A DNA stretch of 64,000 bases from Actinopolymorpha cephalotaxi (GCF_013408535.1 NZ_JACBZA010000001.1:1426001-1490000), one strand, 5' to 3'; shown: positions 7,799-16,487, counted from the stretch's first letter. A program made the numbers and translations. Notes: a model not told the origin generated them from the sequence alone.

Positions 7799-9187
7799 AT
7801 GACCGCGACCGCCAGCACCGACTACCGGGTCGTCGACCCGGCCACCGGCGAAACCGTTCAGGAGTACCCACAGGCGACGAACGCGCAGATCGCGGAAGCG
7901 CTGAGCAGGGCGGACGAGGCGTTCGAGGGGTGGCGGCGTACCCCCGCGAAGGAACGGGCCGCGGTGCTGACCCGCGTGGCCGAGCTGTACGAGCAGCGCA
8001 AGGACGAGCTCGCCGCCGTGATCACCCAGGAGATGGGCAAACCGGTCGCGCAGGCCGCCGGCGAGATCGACATCGTGGTGTCGATCTACCGCTTCTACGC
8101 CGACAAGGGGCCGTCGTTCCTCGGCGACGAGGAGCTGGACGTGGCCTCCGGCGGCCGGGCGGTCGTCCGCAAGGAACCCGTGGGGACGCTGCTCGGCATC
8201 ATGCCGTGGAACTACCCCTACTACCAGGTGGCGAGGTTCGCCGCCCCGAACCTCATGCTGGGCAACACGATGCTGCTCAAGCACGCACCACAGTGCCCGC
8301 GGTCCGCACTCGCCATGGAGCGGATCTTCGCCGACGCCGGGCTGCCGAGTGGTGCGTACGTCAACATCTTCGCGAGCAACGAGCAGGTCGCCGAGCTGAT
8401 CGCCGACCCGAGGATCCAGGGTGTCTCGCTCACCGGATCCGAACGCGCGGGTGCCGCGGTGGCCGAGATCGCCGGTCGCAACCTGAAGAAGGTCGTCCTC
8501 GAACTCGGCGGCTCCGACCCGTTCCTCGTCCTCGGGACCAACGACCTCGACCGGGCCGTACGCCAGGCGTTCGTCGGAAGGATGGGCAACGCCGGGCAGG
8601 CCTGCAACGCCGCCAAGCGCATCATCGTGCTGGACGAGCACTACGAGCCGTTCGTGGAACGCTTCACCGCCGCCACCCGGGACGTCCGTCCCGGCGACCC
8701 GACCAGCGCCGACACGTTCATGGGGCCGCTGTCGTCGGAGAACGCGGTGCGGATGCTGGCCGAGCAGGTGGACGACGCGGTCGACAAGGGCGCCACCGTG
8801 CTGGCCGGCGGCCGGCGGATGGACCGGCCGGGCGCGTGGTACGAACCCACCCTGCTCACCGGTATCCGGCCGGGGATGCGCGCCTACACCGAGGAACTCT
8901 TCGGCCCGGTAGCGATGGTCTACCAGGTCGGCTCGGAGGAGGAGGCGGTCGAACTCGCCAACACCACGCCGTACGGCCTCGGTGCATGCGTCTTCAGCGA
9001 CGACGAACAGCAGGCGCGGCGGGTCGCCGACCGGCTCGAGGCGGGCATGGTGTTCGTGAACGCCTTCGTCGGCAGCGCGGCCGAACTCCCGTTCGGCGGG
9101 GTCAAGCGATCAGGCTTCGGGCGGGAGCTCGGGCGCTACGGCATGGAGGAGTTCGTCAACCACAAGCTGATCCACTTCAGCCGCTGA
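7799..9187 (+). CDS. NAD(P)-dependent aldehyde dehydrogenase (succinate-semialdehyde dehydrogenase type)
   Basis: 462 residues with the full ALDH fold. The blocks are FEGWRRTPAKERAAVL, the nucleotide-binding segment GIMPWNYPYYQVARFAAPNLMLGNTMLLKHAP, GSERAGAAVAEIAGR, the general-base Glu in KKVVLELGGSDP, the catalytic Cys in GNAGQACNAAKR, and EELFGPVAMVY. The C-terminal ends PFGGVKRSGFGRELGRYGMEEFVNHK. This is closest to the GabD/YneI group that oxidises succinate semialdehyde, but the substrate is inferred. ATG 7799 is preferred over ATG 7790: GAGGGG at 7784-7789 is ideally spaced for the former and abuts the latter. A TAGCCT box at 7727-7732 may be its promoter. It converges with, and overlaps by 11 nt, the ceramidase-like gene. 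Confidence 0.9.
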   Translation: MTATASTDYRVVDPATGETVQEYPQATNAQIAEALSRADEAFEGWRRTPAKERAAVLTRVAELYEQRKDELAAVITQEMGKPVAQAAGEIDIVVSIYRFYADKGPSFLGDEELDVASGGRAVVRKEPVGTLLGIMPWNYPYYQVARFAAPNLMLGNTMLLKHAPQCPRSALAMERIFADAGLPSGAYVNIFASNEQVAELIADPRIQGVSLTGSERAGAAVAEIAGRNLKKVVLELGGSDPFLVLGTNDLDRAVRQAFVGRMGNAGQACNAAKRIIVLDEHYEPFVERFTAATRDVRPGDPTSADTFMGPLSSENAVRMLAEQVDDAVDKGATVLAGGRRMDRPGAWYEPTLLTGIRPGMRAYTEELFGPVAMVYQVGSEEEAVELANTTPYGLGACVFSDDEQQARRVADRLEAGMVFVNAFVGSAAELPFGGVKRSGFGRELGRYGMEEFVNHKLIHFSR

Positions 9188-10298
9188 GGCCGAGCAGGCG
9201 GAGCGCCTCGGCGCCGAGGCGCTCCGCACTGCCGGGTGCGAACGCCGCCCGCGCGCCGTAGTAGACGTGTGCCTCCTCCACCTCGTACCCGCCGAAGGCG
9301 TACTCCTCGCGGGTGGGGAAGTAGCCCGGGCATCCGTCGGCATACCCGAACACCAGCAGGGGTTCCGGCGCCGCCGCGCGCAGTGCCAGTGCGGTCGCCG
9401 CGAACGGCTCGCCGGGCAGGGCGACCAACCGGACGCCGGACCAGTCGAGCACGCTGACCCGGGCCGTCCAGGTGCTGCCGTCCAGGCGTTCGACGCCGAC
9501 CTCGGCCGACCGCGCGCCGACCGGTCCTTCGACGGCGCGGGTCCGGGTGTCAAGGACCGCTTGCGCGATCGCCGTGCCGGCGCGTTCGCAGGCGGCGTAG
9601 GTACGGCTGTCGGCCGCCTGCAGCGTGGAGGCGTAGGCGGAGTGGCCGGTGTTGGTGTCGCCGCAGCAGCCGGTGAGGAAGACCGCGACGGCGCCGGGAT
9701 GGGCAAGCTCGAGTTGACGGCGGACGACCCCGGGATAGTCGGCCGTCCACAACGTGTTGTCCGCGCCGAGTACGACGGGATGGCAGGCGTAGGCGGTGAC
9801 GACCGCGACGGTAGCGCCGGCCTCGTCGGTCCACACCAGCACCGGCAGAGCGGGGTCGGTCGGGCCTTCGGGCCGTCGCCGGTTGCTGGCCACACCCGGG
9901 TCCGCGCCGGTGCCGAACCGCAACCGCGACGGGCGGGCACCGCGGACCGCGGTCCGTACGGCGTCGACGCAGGCGTCCTCCAGCAGGCGGAGGTGGCCGG
10001 GGTCGACCGGCCCGCCCAGCCGGCCCGGCACCACGGCGGGACCACCGTGGGTGTGGGTCGCGGCCACGACCACCTCGGTCAGGTCGCCGACGCGCAGGCG
10101 TTCGCGGACCCGCTGGCAGGTGTCCTCGTGCAGCCCGCAGGCGTCCACGGTGACGACCGCAGTGCCGTCGACGGTGACCGCGCGGACGGTCAGCGGATCG
10201 TGGGTGCCGGTCGCCGCCGAGGTGCGGGCGAGGAAACCGGACATCGCCAGCCCGGCCGGAGGGGTGACGTCCACCGTCGCCGCACCGACCAGGCTCAC
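9177..10298 (-). CDS. Neutral/alkaline ceramidase-like hydrolase of an amino-sugar operon
   Basis: 373 residues related to the N-terminal domain of neutral/alkaline non-lysosomal ceramidases, a zinc amidase superfamily. It has an N-terminal VGAATVDVTPPAGLAMSGF, the family-typical HTHGGP block (VVVAATHTHGGP), then TAYACHPVVLGADNTLWTADYPG and FLTGCCGDTNTGHSAYAS, and a C-terminal ALPGEPFAATALAL..FGYADGCPGYFPTREEYAFGGYE. True ceramidases are about twice as long and secreted; this one has no signal peptide. The GTG at 10298 overlaps the nagA stop (GTGA), so it is the last gene of the amino-sugar operon. An N-acyl hydrolase acting on an amino-sugar derivative is a reasonable inference, not shown. 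Confidence 0.75.
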   Translation of the reverse strand: MSLVGAATVDVTPPAGLAMSGFLARTSAATGTHDPLTVRAVTVDGTAVVTVDACGLHEDTCQRVRERLRVGDLTEVVVAATHTHGGPAVVPGRLGGPVDPGHLRLLEDACVDAVRTAVRGARPSRLRFGTGADPGVASNRRRPEGPTDPALPVLVWTDEAGATVAVVTAYACHPVVLGADNTLWTADYPGVVRRQLELAHPGAVAVFLTGCCGDTNTGHSAYASTLQAADSRTYAACERAGTAIAQAVLDTRTRAVEGPVGARSAEVGVERLDGSTWTARVSVLDWSGVRLVALPGEPFAATALALRAAAPEPLLVFGYADGCPGYFPTREEYAFGGYEVEEAHVYYGARAAFAPGSAERLGAEALRLLGLSG

Positions 10299-11509
10299 CC
10301 CACCACCGGCGTTCCGGCGGCCACGACCTGCTCCACTGTCAACGTCGGGTTGCCCGGGCTCCAGTGGAACGTCACCAGGTCCGCGGACGCGCCCACCTCC
10401 AACCGGCCGCGGCCGCCCACGAACCGTCCCGGCGACGTCGTCGCCAGCGCCAGCGCCTCGGCGAGGGAGAACCTGCCCAGGTTCGCCACGTGGGCCACGC
10501 CGTCGGTGACCGGACGCGCCGCGCCCGCGAGGTAGGGCGTACCGACGTGGGAGAGCCTGCCCTGCGCGGTCAACTCGACCGCGCCCCCGACCGGCGTCTG
10601 GTAGACCCCGGGCGGGGAACCGGCGAGGGTGGTGGCGTCCGACACCAGGATCGACCGTTCCGGCCCCTTGGCGGCGAGCATGGCGATCAACGTGTCGGCC
10701 GGCAGGTGGTGCCCGTCGGCGATGAAGCCCGCGGTGAGCCGGTCGTCGGCGAGCTGTGCCCACACGTAGTTGGGATGGCGGGCGAGCACCGCGTGCGCGC
10801 CGTTGCCGAGGTGCGTCGACAGCCTCGCGCCGGCGTCGGCGGCCGCGTGGATCTGCTCGGGGGTGGCGCCGGTGTGGCCGACCGACACCCACACCCCGCG
10901 CTCGGCGAGCGCGCTGATGTAGTGCGTACTGCCGGCGAAGTGCGGCGACAGGGTGACCATGCCCACCAGGCCCGCACCGGCCCGCTGCCAGCGGTCGAAC
11001 TCCGCGACGTCCGGCGGTCGGATCTGGTCGGCGTCGTGCACGCCGCGCGGCCCGTCCTCCGCGGACAGGTGCGGACCCTCCACGTGGACGTACGGAACGG
11101 CATGCCGCACCATCGGGTCGTCCGCACGAGCCGCCGCCACCCTGCGTAGGCAGGTGACGATGTGCTCCTCGGACGCGGTGACGATGGTCGGCACCACCGT
11201 GGTCACCCCGACCTTCCACAGCGCCCGGACCATCGCGCCGATCGTGTCGGGCTCGGCGTCGGCGGCGTTCACGTCGAACCCCGCGAACCCGTTGACCTGC
11301 AGGTCGACCAGGCCAGGGGCCAACCAGGGTTCGGTTTCCGTGGCATCCGGGGTGCTGTCGGTGTGGTTGGTGGCGTCGGTGCCGCCGGCGGAGGTATCCG
11401 GACTGTCAACGTGGACTTGCGTGATCAGCCCGCCGGCCAACTCGACCGTGCACCGCCGGCCGGTCGCGGGGTCGCGGCCGGCGATCTCGAACGCGGGTCC
11501 TGGGTTCAT
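10295..11509 (-). CDS. nagA: N-acetylglucosamine-6-phosphate deacetylase
   Basis: Amidohydrolase that removes acetate from GlcNAc-6-phosphate to feed NagB. 404 residues. Landmarks are LVDLQVNGFAGFDVN (the QxN form as in E. coli, suggesting one metal), the metal ligand Glu in YVHVEGPHLSAEDGPRGVHD, His in LSTHLGNGAHAVLARHPNYVW, His in GFIADGHHLP and the catalytic Asp in ILVSDATTLAGSPPG. A GT/Asp-rich stretch near residues 40-60 is longer than usual. The ATG at 11509 has only a weak ribosome site. It lies 30 nt after nagB and overlaps the downstream ceramidase-like gene, inside one operon. Confidence 0.93.
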   Translation of the reverse strand: MNPGPAFEIAGRDPATGRRCTVELAGGLITQVHVDSPDTSAGGTDATNHTDSTPDATETEPWLAPGLVDLQVNGFAGFDVNAADAEPDTIGAMVRALWKVGVTTVVPTIVTASEEHIVTCLRRVAAARADDPMVRHAVPYVHVEGPHLSAEDGPRGVHDADQIRPPDVAEFDRWQRAGAGLVGMVTLSPHFAGSTHYISALAERGVWVSVGHTGATPEQIHAAADAGARLSTHLGNGAHAVLARHPNYVWAQLADDRLTAGFIADGHHLPADTLIAMLAAKGPERSILVSDATTLAGSPPGVYQTPVGGAVELTAQGRLSHVGTPYLAGAARPVTDGVAHVANLGRFSLAEALALATTSPGRFVGGRGRLEVGASADLVTFHWSPGNPTLTVEQVVAAGTPVVG

Positions 11510-11539
11510 CGTCGGCTCGTTTCCGGGCTGGCGCCGAGG

Positions 11540-12283
11540 TCAGTCGAGCGCACCGGCGGAGTCCTGGTCGAGGTAGAGAACACACGAACGGTGTGTACGC
11601 AACGCGGTCGCGGGGCAGGCCTCGCCGATCGGGTCGTTCAGCGTACGCCGGACCGCGTCCGCCTTCGCCTGCCCTGGCACGACGCAGAACAGCTGGTCCG
11701 CGTCGAGCAGCCGGGGCACCGTCAGCGTGAGCGCGGTCGGCGGAACGTCGTCGAAGGTGGGGAAGCAGCCGTCGTCAACCTGTTGTTGGCGGCAGGTGTC
11801 GTCCAGCTCGACCACCTTCACCGCTGCCGGATCGGCGAAGTCCGCGACCGGTGGGTCGTTGAACGCGATGTGCCCGTTGACACCGATCCCCAGGCAGACC
11901 AGGTCGATCGGCTCGGCCGCCAGCAGGTCGGCGTACTCCTGCGCGCGCTGCTCGGGGTCGCCGTCGGTGCGCATCAGGTGCACCTCCTTGAACGGCACCC
12001 GGTCGAAGACCGCCCGGCGCAGCCACTGCCCGAACCGCTGCGGCGCGTCCTGCGGCAGCCCGATGTAGTCGTCCATCTGGAACGCGGTCACCCGGGTCCA
12101 GTCGATGCCCACCTCGGCCACCAGCGCGTCCAGGGTTTCCTGCTGGCTCGGTGCCGCGGCGAACACCATCCGCACGGAGTTCTGGTAGTTCAGGCGCTCG
12201 CGCAGCTGGGCGGCGATGTCGGCCGCCGCCGCGTAGCCGAGACTCGCGCGGTCGGGAAAGACACGGACGATCGGTTCGGTCAC
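11540..12283 (-). CDS. nagB: Glucosamine-6-phosphate deaminase-like isomerase
   Basis: 247 residues of the NagB/RpiA/SugP fold. Family members turn glucosamine-6-phosphate into fructose-6-phosphate and ammonia. The base Asp is present in FQMDDYIGLP, and the His in GVNGHIAFNDP. In that last motif the E. coli Asp141 position is Asn and the Glu148 position is Asp. Asn at the first site is also seen in other NagB groups, but Asp at the second is less usual. The GTG at 12283 overlaps the epimerase stop (GTGA) and has GAGGAA upstream. The position next to nagA supports the deaminase role; a related amino-sugar phosphate substrate is possible. Confidence 0.85.
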   Translation of the reverse strand: MTEPIVRVFPDRASLGYAAAADIAAQLRERLNYQNSVRMVFAAAPSQQETLDALVAEVGIDWTRVTAFQMDDYIGLPQDAPQRFGQWLRRAVFDRVPFKEVHLMRTDGDPEQRAQEYADLLAAEPIDLVCLGIGVNGHIAFNDPPVADFADPAAVKVVELDDTCRQQQVDDGCFPTFDDVPPTALTLTVPRLLDADQLFCVVPGQAKADAVRRTLNDPIGEACPATALRTHRSCVLYLDQDSAGALD

Positions 12284-13728
12284 TGGTGGTTCCTCTCGAC
12301 GTAGTTGGGTGTTCGGGGTCCGGCGGCGCCGGGCGCGGCGAGGAGCTCGGCCTGCAGCAGCAGCGCACGGGCGATGTGGAACGGATCCTTCACCGGCAGG
12401 GCAACCGTGCGGTCCAGCGGGGTGCCGTCGCGCGAGCGGATCTGCACCCACTCCTTCCCGCGCCCCGCCGGGAACGTGCCGTAGGTGTAGCTTCGCAGCC
12501 GCTCGTGCCACCGGGAGAGTTCGGGTGCGTACGCCGGAAACCTCACCGCCAGCAACCGCGTGGCGTACAACGCCTCGGCGTGCGGCCACCACAGCTTGGT
12601 GTCCCAGGTCTCGCGGACCAGCACCTCGTAGGGATCCTCGAGCGTCCGGCCTTGTGGGCGGCCGCCGTCACGGTCGACGTAACGGAACAGCCCGCCGTGC
12701 TCGTCGTCCCAGCCGATCCGCAACGCGTGCAGGGCCGCCTCGGGAATCCACGCCCGGTCGCCGTTCACGCCATCGGCCCCGAGCGCGTCGGCACCGAGCG
12801 CGTCGGCCACCCCTGGCACCGTGTCCGCCGCGTGCAGCAGGAACCACAGGCACTCCAGCGCGTGGCCGGGTGTGCGGTGCCGGGCCAGCAGGGTGTCCTC
12901 GCGGCCCGGGACGCGGGGGATCAGCTCCCGCAGGTCGTCGCCCTCGCGCAGCTGATGGGCGATCGCGCCGCCCGCCTCGGCGGCGATCGCGGCAGCGGCG
13001 CCGGCGCCCGTGGCCGCGTACACCTCCGTCGCCGTGCCCACGCAGATCATCGGCAACGACAGCGCGGTGAAGTCCGGGTGGATCGGGTACGGGTCGGTGC
13101 GCGCCTGCCCGCTCCGGACCCGAGCGGCAGCGGACTCGAGCAGTGTCAACGCCAGCTTGCCCGCCTCTGCGACCTCGGCGGGCCCAACAGCATCGGCGGC
13201 ATCGGAGCCTTCTGCGCCGCGGAATTCCCGGCCGACCCGCGCCCACGCGGCCAGGCCCAGCGCGGCGAAGCAGTCGGCGAAGACGCTGGTGTGCAGACCC
13301 GCACCCGGCGCCGGCTCGTGCGGGGTGCCGACGGCGTCGGTGACGTACGCCGTGGTCGCGTCGGGGAGGACCGCGTGCGTACGGACGAACGCCGCGCTCT
13401 GCCGGGCGAGCACTCGCAGGTCGGCGGCGTCAAGCACGCCTTGCCCGGGAAGAACGCCGCGCTCGACGGCATCGGCAACGCCTGCCAGCAACCAGGTCCA
13501 GCGCCCCTGGGACCAGGTGTACTTGTCGGTGGACAACAGCCGCTCACCGGCGTTGTCCCAGCAGGTGAAGACGCCGCCGTGGTTGCGGTCCGGTGCCTCG
13601 CGCAGCCACCAGGCCAGCACGTCGTGCACGAGGTGGTCGGCCACCGCGGCGTACTCACCGGGGTCCCCGGCTCCCGCACCCGCGCGGCCGGGGCCGGGGC
13701 CGACAGTCGACGGAGGCAGCTCAGGCAT
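12280..13728 (-). CDS. AGE-family N-acylglucosamine 2-epimerase / sugar isomerase
   Basis: 482 residues forming an (alpha/alpha)6 barrel of the AGE family, whose members interconvert N-acetylglucosamine with N-acetylmannosamine or isomerise free hexoses. Typical segments are HGGVFTCWDNAGERL, YTWSQGRWTWLLAGV, DPYPIHPDFTALSLPMI, TPGHALECLWFLLHAAD, GGLFRYVDRDGG and the C-terminal DTKLWWPHAEALYAT with WVQIRSRDGTP. The His in the H.E block fits the catalytic pair of the family. The ATG at 13728 overlaps the transporter stop by 8 nt. Its place between an SSS transporter and nagB-nagA suggests it delivers ManNAc-type sugars to GlcNAc catabolism; substrate not proven. Confidence 0.85.
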   Translation of the reverse strand: MPELPPSTVGPGPGRAGAGAGDPGEYAAVADHLVHDVLAWWLREAPDRNHGGVFTCWDNAGERLLSTDKYTWSQGRWTWLLAGVADAVERGVLPGQGVLDAADLRVLARQSAAFVRTHAVLPDATTAYVTDAVGTPHEPAPGAGLHTSVFADCFAALGLAAWARVGREFRGAEGSDAADAVGPAEVAEAGKLALTLLESAAARVRSGQARTDPYPIHPDFTALSLPMICVGTATEVYAATGAGAAAAIAAEAGGAIAHQLREGDDLRELIPRVPGREDTLLARHRTPGHALECLWFLLHAADTVPGVADALGADALGADGVNGDRAWIPEAALHALRIGWDDEHGGLFRYVDRDGGRPQGRTLEDPYEVLVRETWDTKLWWPHAEALYATRLLAVRFPAYAPELSRWHERLRSYTYGTFPAGRGKEWVQIRSRDGTPLDRTVALPVKDPFHIARALLLQAELLAAPGAAGPRTPNYVERNHQ

Positions 13729-15256
13729 GCGCGGTCACCCCACCCGTCTCGTCGGCCGGAGTGGGGTCCTCCTCCGACAGCGCCGCCACCAGCGCCGCAC
13801 TCTCGGGGTCACGCCACGGGCGCACCAGCCCGACCAGGACGAAGACCACGAACGAGCACAGCACCGGTCCGGCCACCGTGAACGTCGTACCCAGCGAACC
13901 GCCCAGCGCGGCGATCGCGTCGGCGAGGACGTACTTCACCAGTGCGAACACCGCGAGCCCCACCGCCCAGGAGGTGATCGCCGCGCTCGGCCCGCACCGG
14001 CGGAAAGCCGGCAACAGGCCCAGCAGCATGGGAATCGCGATCGGCCCCACCAGCGCGCCGAACCACAACACGATCAGGCCGAGCACCCCGCCGAAGGAGT
14101 CCGCCGCGAGCGCGATGGCCATCGACAACGCGATGAACGCGAACACCGCGAACCTGCCCACCGCGAGTTCGGCCCGGCTGCCCAGCGTCCGAGCGCCCCG
14201 CCACACCGCCGGCAGGATGTCCCGGAGCACCACCGCGGAGATCGCGTTGGCGTCGGAGGAGGTCATCGCCATCGTGTGCGCGAACATCCCGGCCAGCACC
14301 AGCCCGACCAGTCCCTGCGGCAGCAGGCTGGTGGCCAGCAGGGCGTACGACTGCGACGGGTCGGCCAGGTCCGGCAGCAGCACCGGCGCCGCCCACATCG
14401 GGAAGAACAACACCAGCGGCCACAGGAGGTAGAGGACGGCGGAGGTGAGCGCGGCCTTGCGGGCCTGGCCGCCGGTCGGCGCGGCGATGAACCGCTGCGC
14501 GAGGTTCCAGGTGCCGCCGTTGTAGGACAGCGTGGAGATGACGAGGTACGCCAGCACGAACCCGACGGTGTAGTCGCCGTGGAACGCGCTGCCGTGCCCG
14601 GCGGGCAGCCGGTCCCACAGCTGCCAGATCGCCGGAACGCCGCCCAGCTTGGCGAGGACGACCACGAACATCGTCACCCCCGCCACCAGCTGGATGAGGA
14701 ACTGCCCGAAGTCGGTGAGCGCGTCCGCCCACAGCCCGCCGATCGTGGAGTAGACGAGGGTGACGCCACCGGTGAGCAGAATGCCCCAGCCCAGCGGCAC
14801 GCCGGCGAACACCTGCAACAGGATCGCGGTCGCCGCCCACTTCGCACCCACGTCGAACACCTTCAGCGCGGTGCCGCTCCAGGCGAGCAGCTGCTGGGCC
14901 GGCACGTTGTAGCGGGTGGAGAGGTACTCCAGTGGCGAGATGATGCCGAAGCGCCTGCGCAGCCGGGGCCAGCGCGGCGCGAACGTCACCGACCCGACGA
15001 ACATCGCGACGGTGATGGTCAGCGCCCACCAGACGTACAACGTGAAGCCGTCCTGGTAGGCCACCGCCGCGTACCCCACGAACACCGCGGCGCTGTAGCC
15101 GGACATGTGGTGGGAGATGCCGGCGAGCCACCAGGGCATCCGGCCCCCGGCCACGAAGAAGTCGCGGGCGTCGTGGATGCGGCGCCTGGCCCACACCCCG
15201 ATCCCGACCATCACCACGAAGTAGGCGCCCAGCACCAGCCAGCCGAGTGTCCCCAC
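13721..15256 (-). CDS. Sodium:solute symporter (SSS family), probable amino-sugar or sialic-acid transporter
   Basis: 511 residues with about 13 hydrophobic helices, starting LGWLVLGAYFVVMVGIGVWARRR. Family marks include DFFVAGGRMPWWLAGISHHMSGYSAAVFVG near the first core helices, GFIISPLEYLSTRYN-like packing (FGIISPLEYLSTRYN), STIGGLWADALTDFGQF and MFAHTMAMTSSDANAIS. SSS porters use the sodium gradient to import sugars, sialic acid, amino acids and other solutes. It is the first gene of the operon with the AGE epimerase, nagB and nagA, so an amino sugar is the most likely cargo (inference). The GTG at 15256 has GGGAGGAG 5-6 nt upstream. LacI-type operators lie just upstream. Confidence 0.87.
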   Translation of the reverse strand: MGTLGWLVLGAYFVVMVGIGVWARRRIHDARDFFVAGGRMPWWLAGISHHMSGYSAAVFVGYAAVAYQDGFTLYVWWALTITVAMFVGSVTFAPRWPRLRRRFGIISPLEYLSTRYNVPAQQLLAWSGTALKVFDVGAKWAATAILLQVFAGVPLGWGILLTGGVTLVYSTIGGLWADALTDFGQFLIQLVAGVTMFVVVLAKLGGVPAIWQLWDRLPAGHGSAFHGDYTVGFVLAYLVISTLSYNGGTWNLAQRFIAAPTGGQARKAALTSAVLYLLWPLVLFFPMWAAPVLLPDLADPSQSYALLATSLLPQGLVGLVLAGMFAHTMAMTSSDANAISAVVLRDILPAVWRGARTLGSRAELAVGRFAVFAFIALSMAIALAADSFGGVLGLIVLWFGALVGPIAIPMLLGLLPAFRRCGPSAAITSWAVGLAVFALVKYVLADAIAALGGSLGTTFTVAGPVLCSFVVFVLVGLVRPWRDPESAALVAALSEEDPTPADETGGVTAHA

Positions 15257-15298
15257 GTCACTCCTCCCGCACGGGGTCCTGGAATCGACGAGTCTTCC

Positions 15299-15314
15299 GT
15301 GCAAGCGGTTGCAC
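15299..15314. promoter_or_regulatory. LacI-type operator O1
   Basis: GTGCAAGCGGTTGCAC is a 16-bp palindrome with one mismatch and the central CG typical of LacI/GalR sites. It lies 43 bp upstream of the transporter GTG on the minus strand. It shares the form TGCAAnCGnTTGCA with a second site 87 bp away. The LacI gene follows the divergent oxidoreductase. Confidence 0.75.
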
Positions 15315-15327
15315 GTCAATCGAGGAC

Positions 15328-15364
15328 CGGCCAGGGACCCATGCCGAAATCGGCAACCTGGCCG
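15328..15364. other. Nested inverted repeat between the two operators
   Basis: CGGCCAGG (15328-15335... read with its partner CCTGGCCG ending 15364) encloses GCCGAAATCGGC (15343-15354). It could form a stem-loop or mark another protein site in the region that O1 and O2 would loop out. No function is assigned. Confidence 0.4.
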
Positions 15365-15386
15365 AGTTGTTCGTTGGTCCGTGGTG

Positions 15387-15400
15387 TGCAACCGTTTGCA
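15387..15400. promoter_or_regulatory. LacI-type operator O2
   Basis: TGCAACCGTTTGCA, a palindrome with one mismatch around a central CG, ends 3 nt before the ATG of the divergent oxidoreductase gene. Binding here would cover its translation start region and probably its transcription start. With O1 it would let one LacI-family protein control both directions, possibly by DNA looping. Confidence 0.75.
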
Positions 15401-15403
15401 GAC

Positions 15404-16480
15404 ATGACGGAAGGTCGGCGAGCTGACGCGGGTGACCCGGTTGGTGCCAGTGCCGGTGCTGGTGTCGGTGTCGCAGTCGTCGGGGCCGGGGTGATGGGCG
15501 CGGCGCACGCCGCGGTGGTGGCCGCCGATCCGCGGGCGAGGCTGGTCGGGGTGGCGAGCGTTCCCGACACGGCCGCGCGCGAGGTCGCCCGCCGCCACGG
15601 CGCGGAGGTGGCCACCGACGACTACCGCACCCTGCTCGGGCGTACCGACGTCGACCTGGTGATCGTGGCCACCCCGGACCACCTGCACACCCCGATCGCG
15701 GTCGAGGCCGCGCGGGCCGGCAAGGCGATCCTGGTGGAGAAGCCGCTCGCCACCAGCCTGGCCGACGCCGACGAGGTGATCGCCGCCGTGGAGCAGACCG
15801 GCGTCGCGGCGATGACGTCGTTCAACCACCGCTGGATCCCGAGCTACGCGCAGGCGAAGGCCGCGATCGAGGCGGGCCGGATCGGCCGGCCGCGGATGGC
15901 GTACGCACGCAAGAACGACCGGATCCACGTGCCCACGACGATGCTGTCCTGGGCGGCCGGCACCACGCCCGCATGGTTCCTTTCCAGCCACGACATCGAC
16001 CTGGTGTGCTGGTTCTTCGGCGAGGACCGCGCGGTCGAGGTGTACGCCACGGCGGTGCGAGGAGTGCTCGAAAGGCGGGGCGTGCACACCCCGGACGCGA
16101 TGCAGGCGCAGGTGCGGTTCGCCTCCGGCGCGGTGGCGACGTTCGAGTCCTGCTGGATCTATCCCGACACCTACCCGACGATGACCGACTCCTTCGTCGA
16201 GGTGGTCGGCGAGCACGGCGTGGTGCACCTGGACCGCAAGGACGACCAGGTGGAGGTGGCCACGCCGACGGAGTTCGAGTATCCGCGGATCTCGATCATG
16301 CCGGTGCTGCACGGCGTGCCGGCGGGCGCGCTCGCGTACGCGGTCGGGCACATGATCGGCTGCGTCGCCGACGGGACACCGCCGCTGGTCGGCCTCGCGG
16401 AGAGCCGGCGGGTGACGGCGATCCTGGCCGCCGTGCACGAGTCCGTCGCCGACGGCGGCCCGGTCGCGGTCGCGAGCTGA
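15404..16480 (+). CDS. Gfo/Idh/MocA-family sugar oxidoreductase
   Basis: 358 residues. The N-terminal Rossmann domain holds VAVVGAGVMGAAHAAVV, DVDLVIVATPDHLHTPIAVEAARAGKAILVEKPLATSLADADEVIAA (the EKP lysine motif), then SFNHRWIPSYAQAKAAI. The C-terminal alpha/beta domain includes WFLSSHDIDLVCWFFG, with the His-Asp pair common in the family, and ATFESCWIYPDTYP. Members oxidise or reduce sugars and inositols with NAD(P). ATG 15404 is the only in-frame start before the Rossmann motif; a Gly/Ala-rich stretch follows it. It is divergent from the amino-sugar operon and 7 nt upstream of lacI. An amino-sugar or sialic-acid-related dehydrogenase is likely, but the substrate is unknown. Confidence 0.85.
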   Translation: MTEGRRADAGDPVGASAGAGVGVAVVGAGVMGAAHAAVVAADPRARLVGVASVPDTAAREVARRHGAEVATDDYRTLLGRTDVDLVIVATPDHLHTPIAVEAARAGKAILVEKPLATSLADADEVIAAVEQTGVAAMTSFNHRWIPSYAQAKAAIEAGRIGRPRMAYARKNDRIHVPTTMLSWAAGTTPAWFLSSHDIDLVCWFFGEDRAVEVYATAVRGVLERRGVHTPDAMQAQVRFASGAVATFESCWIYPDTYPTMTDSFVEVVGEHGVVHLDRKDDQVEVATPTEFEYPRISIMPVLHGVPAGALAYAVGHMIGCVADGTPPLVGLAESRRVTAILAAVHESVADGGPVAVAS

Positions 16481-16487
16481 GCGAGGC

